This document shows, piece by piece, positions 13,511-24,380 of a stretch of 64,000 bases of DNA. Each line of letters starts with the position of its first letter. Positions within the stretch are counted from its first letter, which is position 1. The stretch is from Phaseolus vulgaris (lineage: Eukaryota > Streptophyta > Magnoliopsida > Fabales > Fabaceae). The notes under the pieces are model-generated. The model did no database searches and had not been told where the DNA came from. It saw nothing but the letters and a program-made list of their open reading frames with translations. The stretch is taken from contig NC_023754.2 of the NCBI RefSeq assembly GCF_000499845.2, forward strand, positions 29,093,869 through 29,157,868. Reading direction: 5' to 3'. Made by a program: the position numbers and the translations under genes.

Positions 13511-14396
13511 TAAATGAGATAAAAGAAGACAGCTTCATTTTAAGCCCAGACAGGCATTTTTACTTCCCTTTATACTGTAGGGTAGGGAGCTTTCATTAAA
13601 GTAGCCAAACAGAAAGTAACCAAGTTTCACTAATAGCATCCCATCCGAATGATCAAAATGAAAATTATCATTTTAAAGAACTCCAGATGCTGTTGCACCA
13701 TCAGGGTATCTCATTTTCATTATAGGTGCAAAGTATGCCACTATTGGTGTAACTTCTTACTGATGTGCTTAAGAGAGGACAGTAGCTATAACAGAGCGTG
13801 TCAAAAAAAATTTAGAGAACAGGCATTTAAAATGGGTGGGTCCTCCACACATATGAGATCAGTGTCTGCATCAATAAATGCTGAATTTCGGGTTAGTGGG
13901 ATGCGTATCCAAAAGGTCATTAACTATTTAATTTGTTTCCAGATTGATATCTAAGTGGGACATTATGGAAACTGGAACTTGTGCTATTGAGGACTATTGC
14001 TAAAAGCAAAACTTAGCATGAAACACCGAGGAATCCAAATCAATGTAGCTAGGCAAAAGAATTCAAGTTTCAATTAATGTATTGATAAGCTATTCCCTGT
14101 ATCCAAACCATGAAAGTATCTCTGACTGTAACACAGTAATCAGAAACAAACATCATCCCGAGCAAATGGCCATCATGGTAGATAGCAAATTAATAAAAAC
14201 TAATATCTTTTGGTATGGTTGGGAAATTACAACTAAAAAGAAAACAATACACAGCTAGTGGATGGGCAGCCTTGTACAGTAAAATAACCTTAAAAAAAGA
14301 GCAAATACACTTGGCATCAATGTTTTCATGTTTCAAGCGCCACAATAGAGAACTCTTAAATACATATCTGTAGCCTGATGTTTTTAGCTATCATAG
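13511..14396. other. Intergenic and 3' flank of the LAZ1-like gene
   Basis: No convincing gene. A 101-codon open frame on the plus strand (13649-13954) has no recognisable motif and is probably chance. The segment nearest 14396 should be the 3' UTR of the downstream minus-strand gene. Confidence 0.5.
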
Positions 14397-16762
14397 TTAG
14401 TCATTTTTCTTGTTTTGTCTAAGCATTTTCTCAACTTCTCCACTATATGGTGCAGGATGATAAGCATACTGTTGAAGAACAGAAAAGATAACCATCTCTA
14501 CACATACCAAAATATTCTGCATTGCTTCCTCAATGTGTTCCACATCTAACCGCAAATGACGAGATTGAATGACGCCAAATTTTGCTAAAACCTCCAGCAA
14601 CATTCCCTGCACGTGGCAAAGAGAGTTCGTTATTATCAAATAAACAGCCCTAGATGATGATGCAATTATATATGAAGGATAATACAAAAATATACGGCTA
14701 GGAAAAGAATGAAGTTAAATGTAAGAGACAAATGGATGGATCAAGTAAATTGAAGAACAAAAAGTTGTAAATGGAATGGAATGGCCCATCAGTTGGGGAA
14801 TTCTTCTTGATGGAACTGCTAGGATACTGAGGAATGAACAACAAAATCCAAACTAATTCATCATTCAAAATTTGGGACAAAAGTTAAGGGAAATTAATTT
14901 CTAACGAAGTTTCAATTTTTAAATAATTCAGAAAGATGTTAGTCTTTAGTTTAGATTTGACATGAGTAGCAAAGAATCTCAATATCAAATTGTCTGATTC
15001 ATTTCTGATTTGTATTCTTTCCCAATAAATAGACACAGTACAGGGAAGAATATGGGATGATTTTCCCATTTATAACAAAAAATCAATGTTGATTTTCTCT
15101 AATTCCTAATTTGCACATTTTAGACTGGATACAATTCTTAGTTTAACACACAACTGTACTTGAACAAGGACGATTCCTGGGCTAATACTCGGAAGGTCTT
15201 GAAGATTTATTAAAGATATTTAGTAATTAGATCATGACCATGCAAATTGACTCTATCAGTGAATGATTTAGCTACTTCACCGGCAAAGTATTTACATAAA
15301 CACTCCCCAAACTACAACACAATAGGAACTTAAGCTGTCCAAAAAATAAAATCCAACCTGATCAAGTGTTTTATAGTAACAACAATAAAACTGACAAGCA
15401 CTCAGTGAGATCAGTTGCATGGATCAAAACCCACCATATCGTTCTGTTGTAAATCACGCCTATAGTTTTCCTTAGCCTTCTTCTAGTGACTGGGTTACTT
15501 TTCCATTTGGTCTACTCTCCTTACTTGGGCTTCTATAAGTTTTCTCATGCCTGAACTACCAAAGGTTGTACCATCTTTTCTACAATAGGTGCTACCTCCA
15601 TATTTTCCATGTATCCCTAAACCTGTTTTGCCTAGTGTGTTCAGTCATCAAACACAAGACACTCATTTGTGCTACATTGAGTTTTTCTCTTGATGGCTAC
15701 ACCAAAATAAGTAAATAATAAGTAAAATCATAATATAGCCTAATTATTTGTATCGATTCTATAAGTAAAGACATATTTTTTTTTTCTGTATGTAAAGAAA
15801 AGACCATACCAACAAGCATTATTATAAGTTCAGCATGTTTTGTGGTTCAAAAATTGCAGTTTCTATATTCCTCTAACAGGGAGGGGTCTGCGGCTCTCTG
15901 CTGCCATTAACTCAGATTATCTGATGACTATATAAAGGATATGGAGTTTACCTGCCAAAAGCAGAAGAAAACAATCCCTTTGATACACAAGAATTTCGCT
16001 AGAGGTGTGTGTGGTGCCAGTTCTTTAGCAAACACATGGTAAAAGACCACCAGAGAATACAAGGCTAACGACACAGATATGTTGAGGATGATGGTGAATG
16101 TCCAGCTCAACCAAGTTGGATACAGCCCAAGTAACTGTAATGAAATCATCAGAATGGAACATACTGGACGGATAACAACAAATTGCCATGTCCAATATTT
16201 TAGAAGCTTCAAATTGCGGTAGTTCAGGTGAACAGTATGAGGCTGCAAAAGTTCAATTTACACAATTATGAATACAATGACATCATTAACGACATATACA
16301 ATAAGTAAATTTCTTGTGAGAAGAACAAATCCATTCTCCTCAAAAGTTTAGCACAGTTCTAAGTAGTCACACCTGAAAAAGTGTCATGGGAAAAGAGTGA
16401 TGAATTTCCCTGCCTTTAATTTCATCGGGCACAACGTTTCCACTGATTGATATGTTCAAGTAACTATACATCAAAGCCAGAAACTTGGCAATGACCAAAG
16501 CTTCATAACATTCTTTAACTGACTCCAAAAAGGTGAAAAACTCCTTGCTTCCTCTAATATCCAAGAGACCCACAAAGGAGACAGTTGCATAAAGGGGAGC
16601 CATAAGAATGATGATGAGTATAGCCTTTTGCTCTTTTGGATTCTTCCAATAGAAGAGATGCTGAGACAATAACTGCGATGTGAAATGCATGGAAAGCATA
16701 ACACAAAACGCAGATCCCATCACAGTAATCTGTGCGGGATTGAGTGTGCTTAGATCTATCAT
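14397..16762 (-). CDS. LAZ1-homologue / DUF300 (Ost-alpha, TMEM184-like) multi-pass membrane protein
   Basis: Three coding exons, 16762..16373, 16242..15952 and 14606..14397, all phase 0, give 296 residues, typical of the short plant DUF300 proteins. Several hydrophobic segments are visible. Family hallmarks include the KEQKAILIIILMAPLYA segment (~residues 43-59), the LNYRNLKLLKYWTWQFVVIRP region (~134-155) and KFLCIKGIVFFCFWQG (~212-227) across the exon 2/3 junction. Plant members are linked to the vacuolar membrane, brassinosteroid signalling and hypersensitive cell death (LAZ1); the biochemical activity is unsettled. A further intron likely splits the 5' UTR: acceptor near 16815, donor near 17120. 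Intron 2 is about 1.35 kb. Confidence 0.92.
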
Positions 16763-17200
16763 TTCTCACAACACTCTGTCTGAGATGAAAGCCTAATAGA
16801 ATATTTCAGAACCTGCAAAATAAATTTAAAAAAGGTCAACAAAAGGAAATTAGAGCATCAAAGAATACCCTCAAAGAGAAAACTAAAATTAAGTCCAATA
16901 CATAATAATAAAAAGCAATATAATTCGCAGCAAGACCAAAACAAGTTTGCTTCATAAGATAACAACCTAGTTCCTCTCGAAATTCAAATAAACAAGGACC
17001 ACTTCACTTTGGAAAAGACGAGTTTCGGATTCAGCTAACAACTAAAAAGCAAACTTGATTTATGAACAAATCCAATGGGAATAATAGAAAGATGTTGAAA
17101 AGAGAAAGCACGAAACACACCTAAATCGACGCGATTCAACAAATGTGGCAGCTGAAGCTATGAAAGGAAGGGTTTAAGATAGTATAAATTAATAATTCAG
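16763..17200 (-). promoter_or_regulatory. 5' UTR with intron and proximal promoter of the LAZ1-like gene
   Basis: On the minus strand a GT donor follows CGATTTAG near 17120, and an AG acceptor with a pyrimidine/T-rich lead lies near 16815, before GTTCTGAAATATTC. That gives a roughly 0.3-kb leader intron. A TATA-like AT stretch lies near 17185. The transcription start is not determinable from sequence alone. Confidence 0.45.
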
Positions 17201-17679
17201 ACACGTGGCACCAATTATTATACGTCACTCTGTGTCAACCATGGCGTGCGCTTATTAGTTCTTAGGGTGATTCGTCAATGGAGACGATGGAACCAGAAAT
17301 TCAATTTGTAGACTACACTGAAAATTTTATCAATAAAATGAGAAATATTATATTTATAAAATATTATTAATATATTAATAAATAATTAAATAATTGTAAT
17401 TTATCTAGGTATATATTTTAATTTTTTTTTCAATAAAGATGCATAGAGATGTCTTGTATAAATACAACCTTAAATTGAAATATTTTAATAATAAATTTTA
17501 CAATATATATTTTCACCTAATACAATCAACTCATACAATTTGTAAGTAAAGAAATTTATATAATATATCAAATCACAAAAAAAATAAACATACATTAAAA
17601 AATAGAAATATAATAGTTATTAATATTAATAATGTTTGAACAACATATATGGTTGTCCATATTAAGTTCAACGTGTATA

Positions 17680-18640
17680 GTTAGCATATACATTTCTTAT
17701 GAAGGAAGAAGGAATACGTTTTTCTAAATTTTGGGAAATGATAGTGATAGTAAATAAATTGTTATTTTCCATTATGAATGAGAAGTACAAAAAAACCATA
17801 GAAAGAAGATTGGGTAAACAATGAATTTAAAATGTAAAAAAAATTTCAAAAATTAGGTATACGTTGAATTAAGAAACTTTTATGAGGCAACACATCAATC
17901 CAATCCAGCGGAGCAGAGTGGATGCCAAAAAAATGCACCCTCTTGAATAAATAAGCATTTTTGTGGTTAAATTTCCCTTCACACATATCCCTATCTAAAA
18001 AAATTAACAGAATTCCAAATAAAGAGGGTGCATATTTGAATGCACATCATAAATTTATTTTAATATATCATATTTTAAATTCTAAATTAGCAAAAATTAC
18101 ATTTTATAATTAAAATTTTAATTTAATTTATTTTTAATTAGTTAGCGTATACATTTAGTATGAACTGGGAATACATTTGTCTTAATTTTTGAAAATGACA
18201 ATGATACTAAATAAATTGATATTCTGCATTATGAATGAAAAGTACAGAAAATCATAAAAATAATATTGATGCATATTTAAACATATGTGTGCACATTATA
18301 AATTCATTTTAATATATGATATTTTTAATTCTAAATTAACAAAAATTATATTTTATAATTAAAATTTTAATTTAATTTAATTTTAATTAATTAGCATATA
18401 CATTTAGTATGAAGTAGGAATACGTTTTTCTAAATTTTGGGAAATGACAGTTATAGTAAATAAATTGCTATTTTCCATTATGAATAAGAAGTACAGAAAA
18501 CCATAAAAGAATATTTGTGCATATTTGAACATACATGTGCACATTATAAATTCATTTTAATATATCATTTTTTTAATTCCAATTTAACAAAAAATACATT
18601 TTATAATTACAATTTTAATTTAATTAATTTTTAATTTAAT
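17680..18640. repeat. Three diverged ~250-bp tandem units, the first interrupted
   Basis: The motif TTAGCATATACATTT or a close variant, followed by a GAAATGAYAGTGATAG-like block and CCATTATGAATGAGAAGTAC, recurs near 17680, 18140 and 18390. Each unit ends with AATTTTAATTTAATT runs. Unit 1 carries about 200 bp extra (about 17810-18025). The array lies just downstream of the RPA-like gene as transcribed. Confidence 0.75.
17933..18033. mobile_element. Short inverted-repeat insert inside tandem unit 1 (possible small MITE)
   Basis: ATGCACCCTCTT at 17933-17944 is matched in inverted orientation by AAGAGGGTGCAT at 18022-18033, about 100 bp overall, within the sequence that interrupts the first ~250-bp unit. 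No target-site duplication was established, so this is tentative. Confidence 0.35.
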
Positions 18641-18659
18641 TACATTTTATATTCTCCTG

Positions 18660-20069
18660 AATGCTTTGATTTATCATACCAGAGAACAACTCCACAATGA
18701 ACACATTGACCAACATAGAAAAAATCTGAAAATTTAAAAAAGAATCATAAAATTATCTTTCTATAATACACATGCTAAAACGTTATACTGAATCATTGGT
18801 TATATTAAGATGTACTTTGACCAAGTAATAATAATGTTCTAACCTTGCAATTCAGATTTTAAATATAGTTCGCTTCTAAAATTGTTGTGTATATCATGAG
18901 ATAAATAAGAAGAATCATATTTATACATATGAAAAGCTTTAAGACTTACCTGTATTTAAAGGACATGAGGGTTGCTTATTCTCTAAGTTTGATATTGCAT
19001 TATGTGAAAAATTACACTCTTCTCCATGGTTTGTATATGTTAAGTTTTTCTTTTGGGTTGTATATTGTGGGGTAACAACCATGACAGTTTTCTCAATTGC
19101 ATTCTCAAATGAACTTTTGTACTCTTTATGTCAGAAACCGCATCATGTGTGTAGTTTAATCCATATGAAAATGTTGTTAACTTATTCCTTTGGCTTGTGG
19201 ATTCTTGGTTGAAAATCATCTTCAATTTCTTTTGGATTGGGGCCTGATTTGTCACGAACATCTGCAATGTAGTTTTGATTTTAATACATTATTAACAGTA
19301 AATAATAACCAACAATGAGAACCTCATTTACCTGTTGTTAAAAAAGAATTTGTTTCTCCATAAGAAATTGTGGTTGTCTAAGGACTTTTTTTTGCTGCAA
19401 TTTTTATCTGGAGTACCTTAAGAATAAAGTCATCAATAACAAACTTCAATTCTATATTTAAAAAAAAAATGGCATATAAGTTTGGTAACTTATATATGGT
19501 ATATTTCAATAAAGTTTAGCAATAGCTGGACAGACTATTCATTATAATGTCACCAAAGAAAGAATGTTTGAGCTTAAATCCAATACTACACTTGAAATTT
19601 CATTTATTACAACCTATTAATAAATCCATTACATGGGTTAAAGTCATGCACTACATAACACACTTGAAAGATACAAACAACATATTTGATTATTCACATT
19701 AATAATCAAATCTCAAATGATTTATACATATTTGAAATATTGTATGAACAATCTTCAATCTTATAACAATGTCGTGGAACATTTTGGTTCTCCTCTGCAA
19801 CTTTGTTATCACAGAACTTTCAGCATACTCTAACAATCTTCATCCAATGAGGATCAAAACATACAAACCTACAAAATAGCAATACACAACTATACAATGA
19901 AATACATAACATGTCATATATAATAGTAATCATAATATCCTCAAAACATAAAATAGTTATGACATTGTTTTGCATAATATATCGAATCCACTACAATATT
20001 ACATAAGTAAGCAAATTACTCTCATATACTCAAAAGATCAAATGTCACACATAAATTTTAAATAACATT
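18660..20069. other. No recognisable gene; possible downstream exons or debris of the RPA-like element
   Basis: The minus-strand open frame at 19040-19267 (75 codons) has no family signature. The rest is AT-rich with short frames. It may belong to the same element as the RPA-like gene. Confidence 0.4.
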
Positions 20070-20687
20070 TCACTTCTCAATTTTAACAGTTCTTTTGAAT
20101 GTCTTGAGTGGCAGATTGTCCTTTCCAACTTGCAACAATGGTGGAGATTGTCTCTTGAGTGGAGTCACTATAACATTTTCATTGCTCAAATCCACAGTTT
20201 GAGATTGCGACTCATTGCATTCACTCCCAAACTTTGTCAACAAATCATGTTTCAATACACACACTTTCAGAACAAATGTTTTCAAGTAATGTTATTTTCT
20301 ATTAGAATTTATTTATACCTCTGTGATGTTCTCACAGGAAGCATTAGTTAATGGTAGCTTTCCTTTTCCTTTTTTTCCATCTTGATCATATATCTCCTTA
20401 TCAAACAAATGAGGATTTAAACAAATCAGTACTTAATAGACATTTTATATTACAGACATTGTACAGTAAAACATAACTTACCAATGAACTATTATTGTCA
20501 CTGATGAAACATTGAATGATGTCTTCATCCACACAAATTTTTTTAACTCTAGTTTGCTCAAACCTGAAGCCTTTATCCATTTTTGAATCAACCTTAAACA
20601 AAATATTTTTCTCCAATATTTGTGCAAATTCATTTGGAAGATTTCCGTTCTAAAATAAAAATGAAATTCAAATTAATCAATGCACGG

Positions 20688-20724
<37 letters not shown>

Positions 20725-21328
20725 CATTTAAAGGTGTGCAACAATAACCTTATCATGGCTTTCAAACATTTCAGTACATGATTTACTCAGCAGTGAACTT
20801 GCTTCTCTGTCAAAAAGCATGAAGGTTGTAAAATCAGTGTCATCTATCACACGAAGTTGCACTTTATACCTGCCATACAAATACAATATGCTCAACACAA
20901 CACATTAGTATTGTACTATAATCAATATTCTAGTAGATATCAATAACACATACTTCAAAACGTGTACCTAAGGGTGACCTTCATTACGTGTTTATTGCAT
21001 TTTTCACAAAAAAACATTTTGGAGTCGGGGTAAACTGCCTTGTTACAGATGCATACAGTATACCACCAATCATTATCATCCACAACATGTTTTATAGTTG
21101 CAAGAACTATGAATGGGTTGACCTATTTCAATAAAATGTAAAAATAAGTGAAAACAAAAGACATATAAGAATTTAAAATATATAATGACGTTTAGTTCTC
21201 TACAATCCTTCAACCCTGTTATGGTGTTCCTAGTGGTGGTCTGAAGAAACTCATCTTTAGGAGTTTGCTTTGAAGATTCACACAGTTGGCTGAGCCCCTG
21301 AGATGGAGACTCCATTGTTTCTAACATC
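20070..21328 (-). CDS. RPA70-like (replication protein A large subunit, C-terminal OB fold) gene, probably element-associated
   Basis: Six exons join without a stop: 21328..21190, 21122..20968, 20869..20749, 20649..20482, 20396..20319 and 20231..20070. From the ATG at 21327 this gives about 273 residues. The second exon carries the RPA1-type zinc-ribbon OB fold (DDNDWWYTVCICNK, then FFCEKCNKHVMKV). The third continues with YKVQLRVIDDTDFTTFMLFD, and the fourth has GFRFEQTRVKKICVDED. This is the DNA-binding domain C of RPA1 only; the N-terminal OB folds of a housekeeping RPA70 are absent. Short RPA1-like proteins of this type are expanded in plants and are carried by many plant Helitrons. A possible upstream exon lies at 21406..21478, ending in LTEEALLLKKR. 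Exon limits, above all the last acceptor at 20231, are hand-called. Confidence 0.75.
20690..20718. repeat. (AT)n microsatellite in an intron of the RPA-like gene
   Basis: An uninterrupted AT dinucleotide run of about 29 bp between exons 3 and 4 of the RPA-like gene. Confidence 0.9.
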
Positions 21329-21729
21329 CTTTACCATTAAAAACAAATTATAATACATTAAAAAAAGCTTTTGACCAATATCAAATAATGATATTTCTAA
21401 AGTACCTCTTTTTCAACAATAATGCTTCTTCAGTCAGTACATTATATTCCACTCTTGTGCAATCAATACAGTTCTGAACATAGATGTTGTCTATATAATC
21501 TTCTAACTTCTATCGCACCCCTACCACCACGCCGATACCTATTCCTCTCATCATCCTCAAATTCGCTACCACTGCGTCTCCTTGCATCATCCTCACTCAA
21601 CTCGTTGCTGCTGCTGCGTCTTCTCGCCATGTCAAATCCTAATTCAGTCCAACAAAAGTTAAATACAAAATCAAAGAACAGAGACTACACAAAATTGCGG
21701 AAATTTCACTGCTGAACTTTGTTTATATT

Positions 21730-22080
21730 GTAAAAATGAAGTGCGAATGGGAAAACGAAAAGAAAACAGTACATAATACAGTGACAATGATTGAATCAAC
21801 CAAAAAGACGAAAATGAGTACCTTTGGACGGAGAACCAAAAAGTTGCATGAAAGAACTCCATGGATTTTGATGGATTCTTCGTAGAATTTCTAAGGTTTA
21901 GGTTTTAAAAAAAATGTGTGAAACGAGACGGAGAACAAAATAGTTACGTTAAAGAACTCGAAGTATTATTGGGAGAGTGTGTAAGTTTAGCTTTTGAAAA
22001 AAAAAAATGTGTGAAACGAGAAAGATGAAGGTGATTGAGCAGAGGTTCTGTTTATGGAGCATTCCGCATGAGATGATTAT
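21730..22080. repeat. Copy A of a duplicated upstream segment
   Basis: The sequence running from GAATGGGAAAACGAAAAG through TACCTTTGGACG, AAAAAGTTGCATGAAAGAACT and TGTGTGAAACGAGA to the TATGAATTAATCC region recurs at 23090-23335 in the same orientation. Within copy A the TGTGTGAAACGAGA piece itself occurs twice (about 21915 and 22005). It lies at the 5' side of the RPA-like gene. Confidence 0.8.
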
Positions 22081-22119
22081 AAAATTATTGATTTTATATG
22101 AATTAATCCATAATTTATA

Positions 22120-22184
22120 TCTATATCTATCTATATCTATATTATATCTATAAATATAAAGAAATTTCTCCTTTTTAAAATGTT

Positions 22185-22229
<45 letters not shown>

Positions 22230-22760
22230 ATTCCTTATTTTATTTTTATATGTTAATATTTTATCTTTATCTTTACTATTTTGTGTTTTTTTTTTATATA
22301 TAATTTTTTTAAAAGAACTATTTTGTGTTTTTTTATATATAATATTTTTAAAAAAATAGTTAAATATGAAGAGAATTCTCCTAAATAACTTTTTTTATAT
22401 TAAAATAATTATCTATATCTATTATATACTTATAAAGAGGATTCCTCCTTGTGTAAATGATATATATATATATATATAATTTTATTTTTTTATATTAAAA
22501 TAATTATCTATATTATCTATATCTATATTTATACTAGGGGATTCCTAGCTTCTTATATATATATATACATTTTTCCTTATTTTATTTTTATATATTAATA
22601 TTTTATTCTTATCTTTATTATTTTGTAACTGTTTTTTTTATATATAATTTTTTTTTTAAATATTTAAATACAAAGAGAATTCTTCTATATATATAATTTT
22701 ATTTTTTTATATTAAAATAATTATCAGAATATTTTTAGTTATTTTATAGAGAATTTAATT
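22120..22760. repeat. AT-rich degenerate repeat block with recurring CTATAT...GGATTCCTCC motifs
   Basis: Units with runs of TATCTATAT followed by a short GA-rich/ATTC palindromic core recur at about 22126-22172, 22370-22390, 22415-22455, 22503-22552 and 22665-22690; the cores include AGAGGATTCCTCCTT, GGGGATTCCTAG and AGAGAATTCTCC. They are interspersed with repeated ATTAAAATAATTATC strings and a TA microsatellite (22190-22227). The pattern resembles nested, decayed termini of AT-rich elements; class assignment is uncertain. Confidence 0.5.
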
Positions 22761-22924
22761 TTCTATCTGTTTTTTTTTTATAGGAAACAATTTGAATAAG
22801 TGAGAACAGTTCTGGATTTGATACAGAACAATTTGTTATTTGATCTACTCAACAATTTTTAATTTGATTCAAATAGATTTTTAAGTAAATACAAACTTTT
22901 TCTTAATTTATTTTTATTTTAACT

Positions 22925-23080
22925 ATTTCTCTTTTTATTTTTAAGTAAATACAAACTTTTTTCTATTTTATTTTTATATGAATATATTTTATTTTATTAT
23001 TTTATGTTGGTTATTTTGTAATTAATAGAGTAGTTATTAATTTTTAAATTTAAATAAAATAGTTATAAAAAGAATAATAT
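22925..23080. repeat. Direct repeat copy 1 (paired with 24205-24370)
   Basis: Contains a TTTTTAAGTAAATACAA motif, then TTTTATTATTTTATG and TTTTGTAATTAATAGAGTAG, in the same order and orientation as at 24205-24370. It sits between the AT-rich block and copy B of the upstream duplication. Confidence 0.7.
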
Positions 23081-23089
23081 AAAATAAGT

Positions 23090-23335
23090 GTGAATGGGAA
23101 AACAAAAAGAAAACAGGAATTGAATAAACCAAAAGATTTTCGTACCTTTGGACGCAAAACCAAAAAGTTGCATGAAAGAACTCGGATGGATTCTTCCCAG
23201 AGTGTCTAAGGTTTAGATTTTTGAAAGAAATGTGTGAAACGAGAGAGACGAATTCCGTTTATGCACAGTTTCACTTAAGATTATTGTAAAATTATCTATT
23301 TCACATAAATTACTTATATATATACATATATATAT
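23090..23335. repeat. Copy B of the duplicated upstream segment
   Basis: Direct repeat of 21730-22080, diverged and shorter. It shares AATGGGAAAACAAAAAG, GTACCTTTGGACGC, AAAAAGTTGCATGAAAGAAC and ATGTGTGAAACGAGA in the same order, then runs into an AT-rich tail with AAAGGAATTCACC. No RPA coding sequence follows it. Confidence 0.8.
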
Positions 23336-24204
23336 AAAGGAATTCACCTTTTAATTACTATTTTATTTTATTTTTATACTTATGTTTTATTTTATTATTT
23401 TAAAAATATATCAGTAGATATTTATTATTTTGTGACTTTTTTTATTTTTAAAAACTAAATTTTTGAATTTTACATTTTGAATTTTAAATTTTTAAAATTA
23501 TAAATATAATTCAAAATCGGAGTTGTCTTTAATTTGATTATTAAATCAAATGGATTTACCGAGTAGTTTTGAAAGATTCATTTTTTTCAACTTCAAGAAT
23601 TAAGCGAGTGATTTTTTTTTTAAGTTATTCAACTAAATATTTTCTTTCAAACTCCATTTTTCTCTTTTTCCTTCTTCAATGGTTCACAAAAACCACTTAC
23701 CAAAAACCTCATTCCGCAACATCATTAAACATGTAACTTTCTCAATTCACATTGAATCTAAGAAGTGAATCTTTTTTCCAAAAGTATAACTCTCTATGAT
23801 GATGCAGAAGAAAGTTTAATGCTTACAACAAAAAGAACTTTTTCATTCTTCTTAGGTATGCACATTCTCTTCTTCATTTTATCAAGTTTATATTTGTTAC
23901 ACTTTTCATGATTATATATTATTTATTGTAAAAAATAAAATGATTTTACGTAATGATGATGAATCAATCAATTGCATTGGTTAAAGCAATTCAGTATAAT
24001 GATTTTACGTAATGATGATGATAATGACATTTTATTTATTTATAATATACTATAAATTTATATTGTTAATATAAATGTGTAAATAATAACATTGTTTAAA
24101 TTTTAATATAAAATATATATATATATATAAATATAAATGCAGATACAGAAGCAAAGTCGCATGTGTTCCCGCTAGTTAGTATATGTAAAATATTCTCCTC
24201 TAAC

Positions 24205-24380
24205 TGTTTTTTTTCTTCTTATTTTTAAGTATATACAATTTTTTTTTCTATTTTACTCTTACATCAATATTTCATTTTATTATTTCATTTTTATTATTCT
24301 GTCATTTTGTAATTAATAGAGTAATTATCATGTTTTTTAGATTTAAATAAAATAATTATAAAGAATAATTAATAGAGTAG
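24205..24380. repeat. Direct repeat copy 2, abutting the right inverted-duplication arm
   Basis: Same motif order as 22925-23080 (TTTTTAAGTATATACAA, TTATTATTTCATTTTT, TTTTGTAATTAATAGAGTAA). It ends within a few bases of the point where homology to the left SYF1 arm begins (about 24385), so it borders the duplication breakpoint. Confidence 0.65.

Noticed and set aside
18660..20069. Possible Helitron Rep/helicase coding region near the RPA-like gene
   Set aside because: Looked for helicase (Walker A/B) and HUH-type motifs on both strands and saw none; the open frames are short and unrelated.
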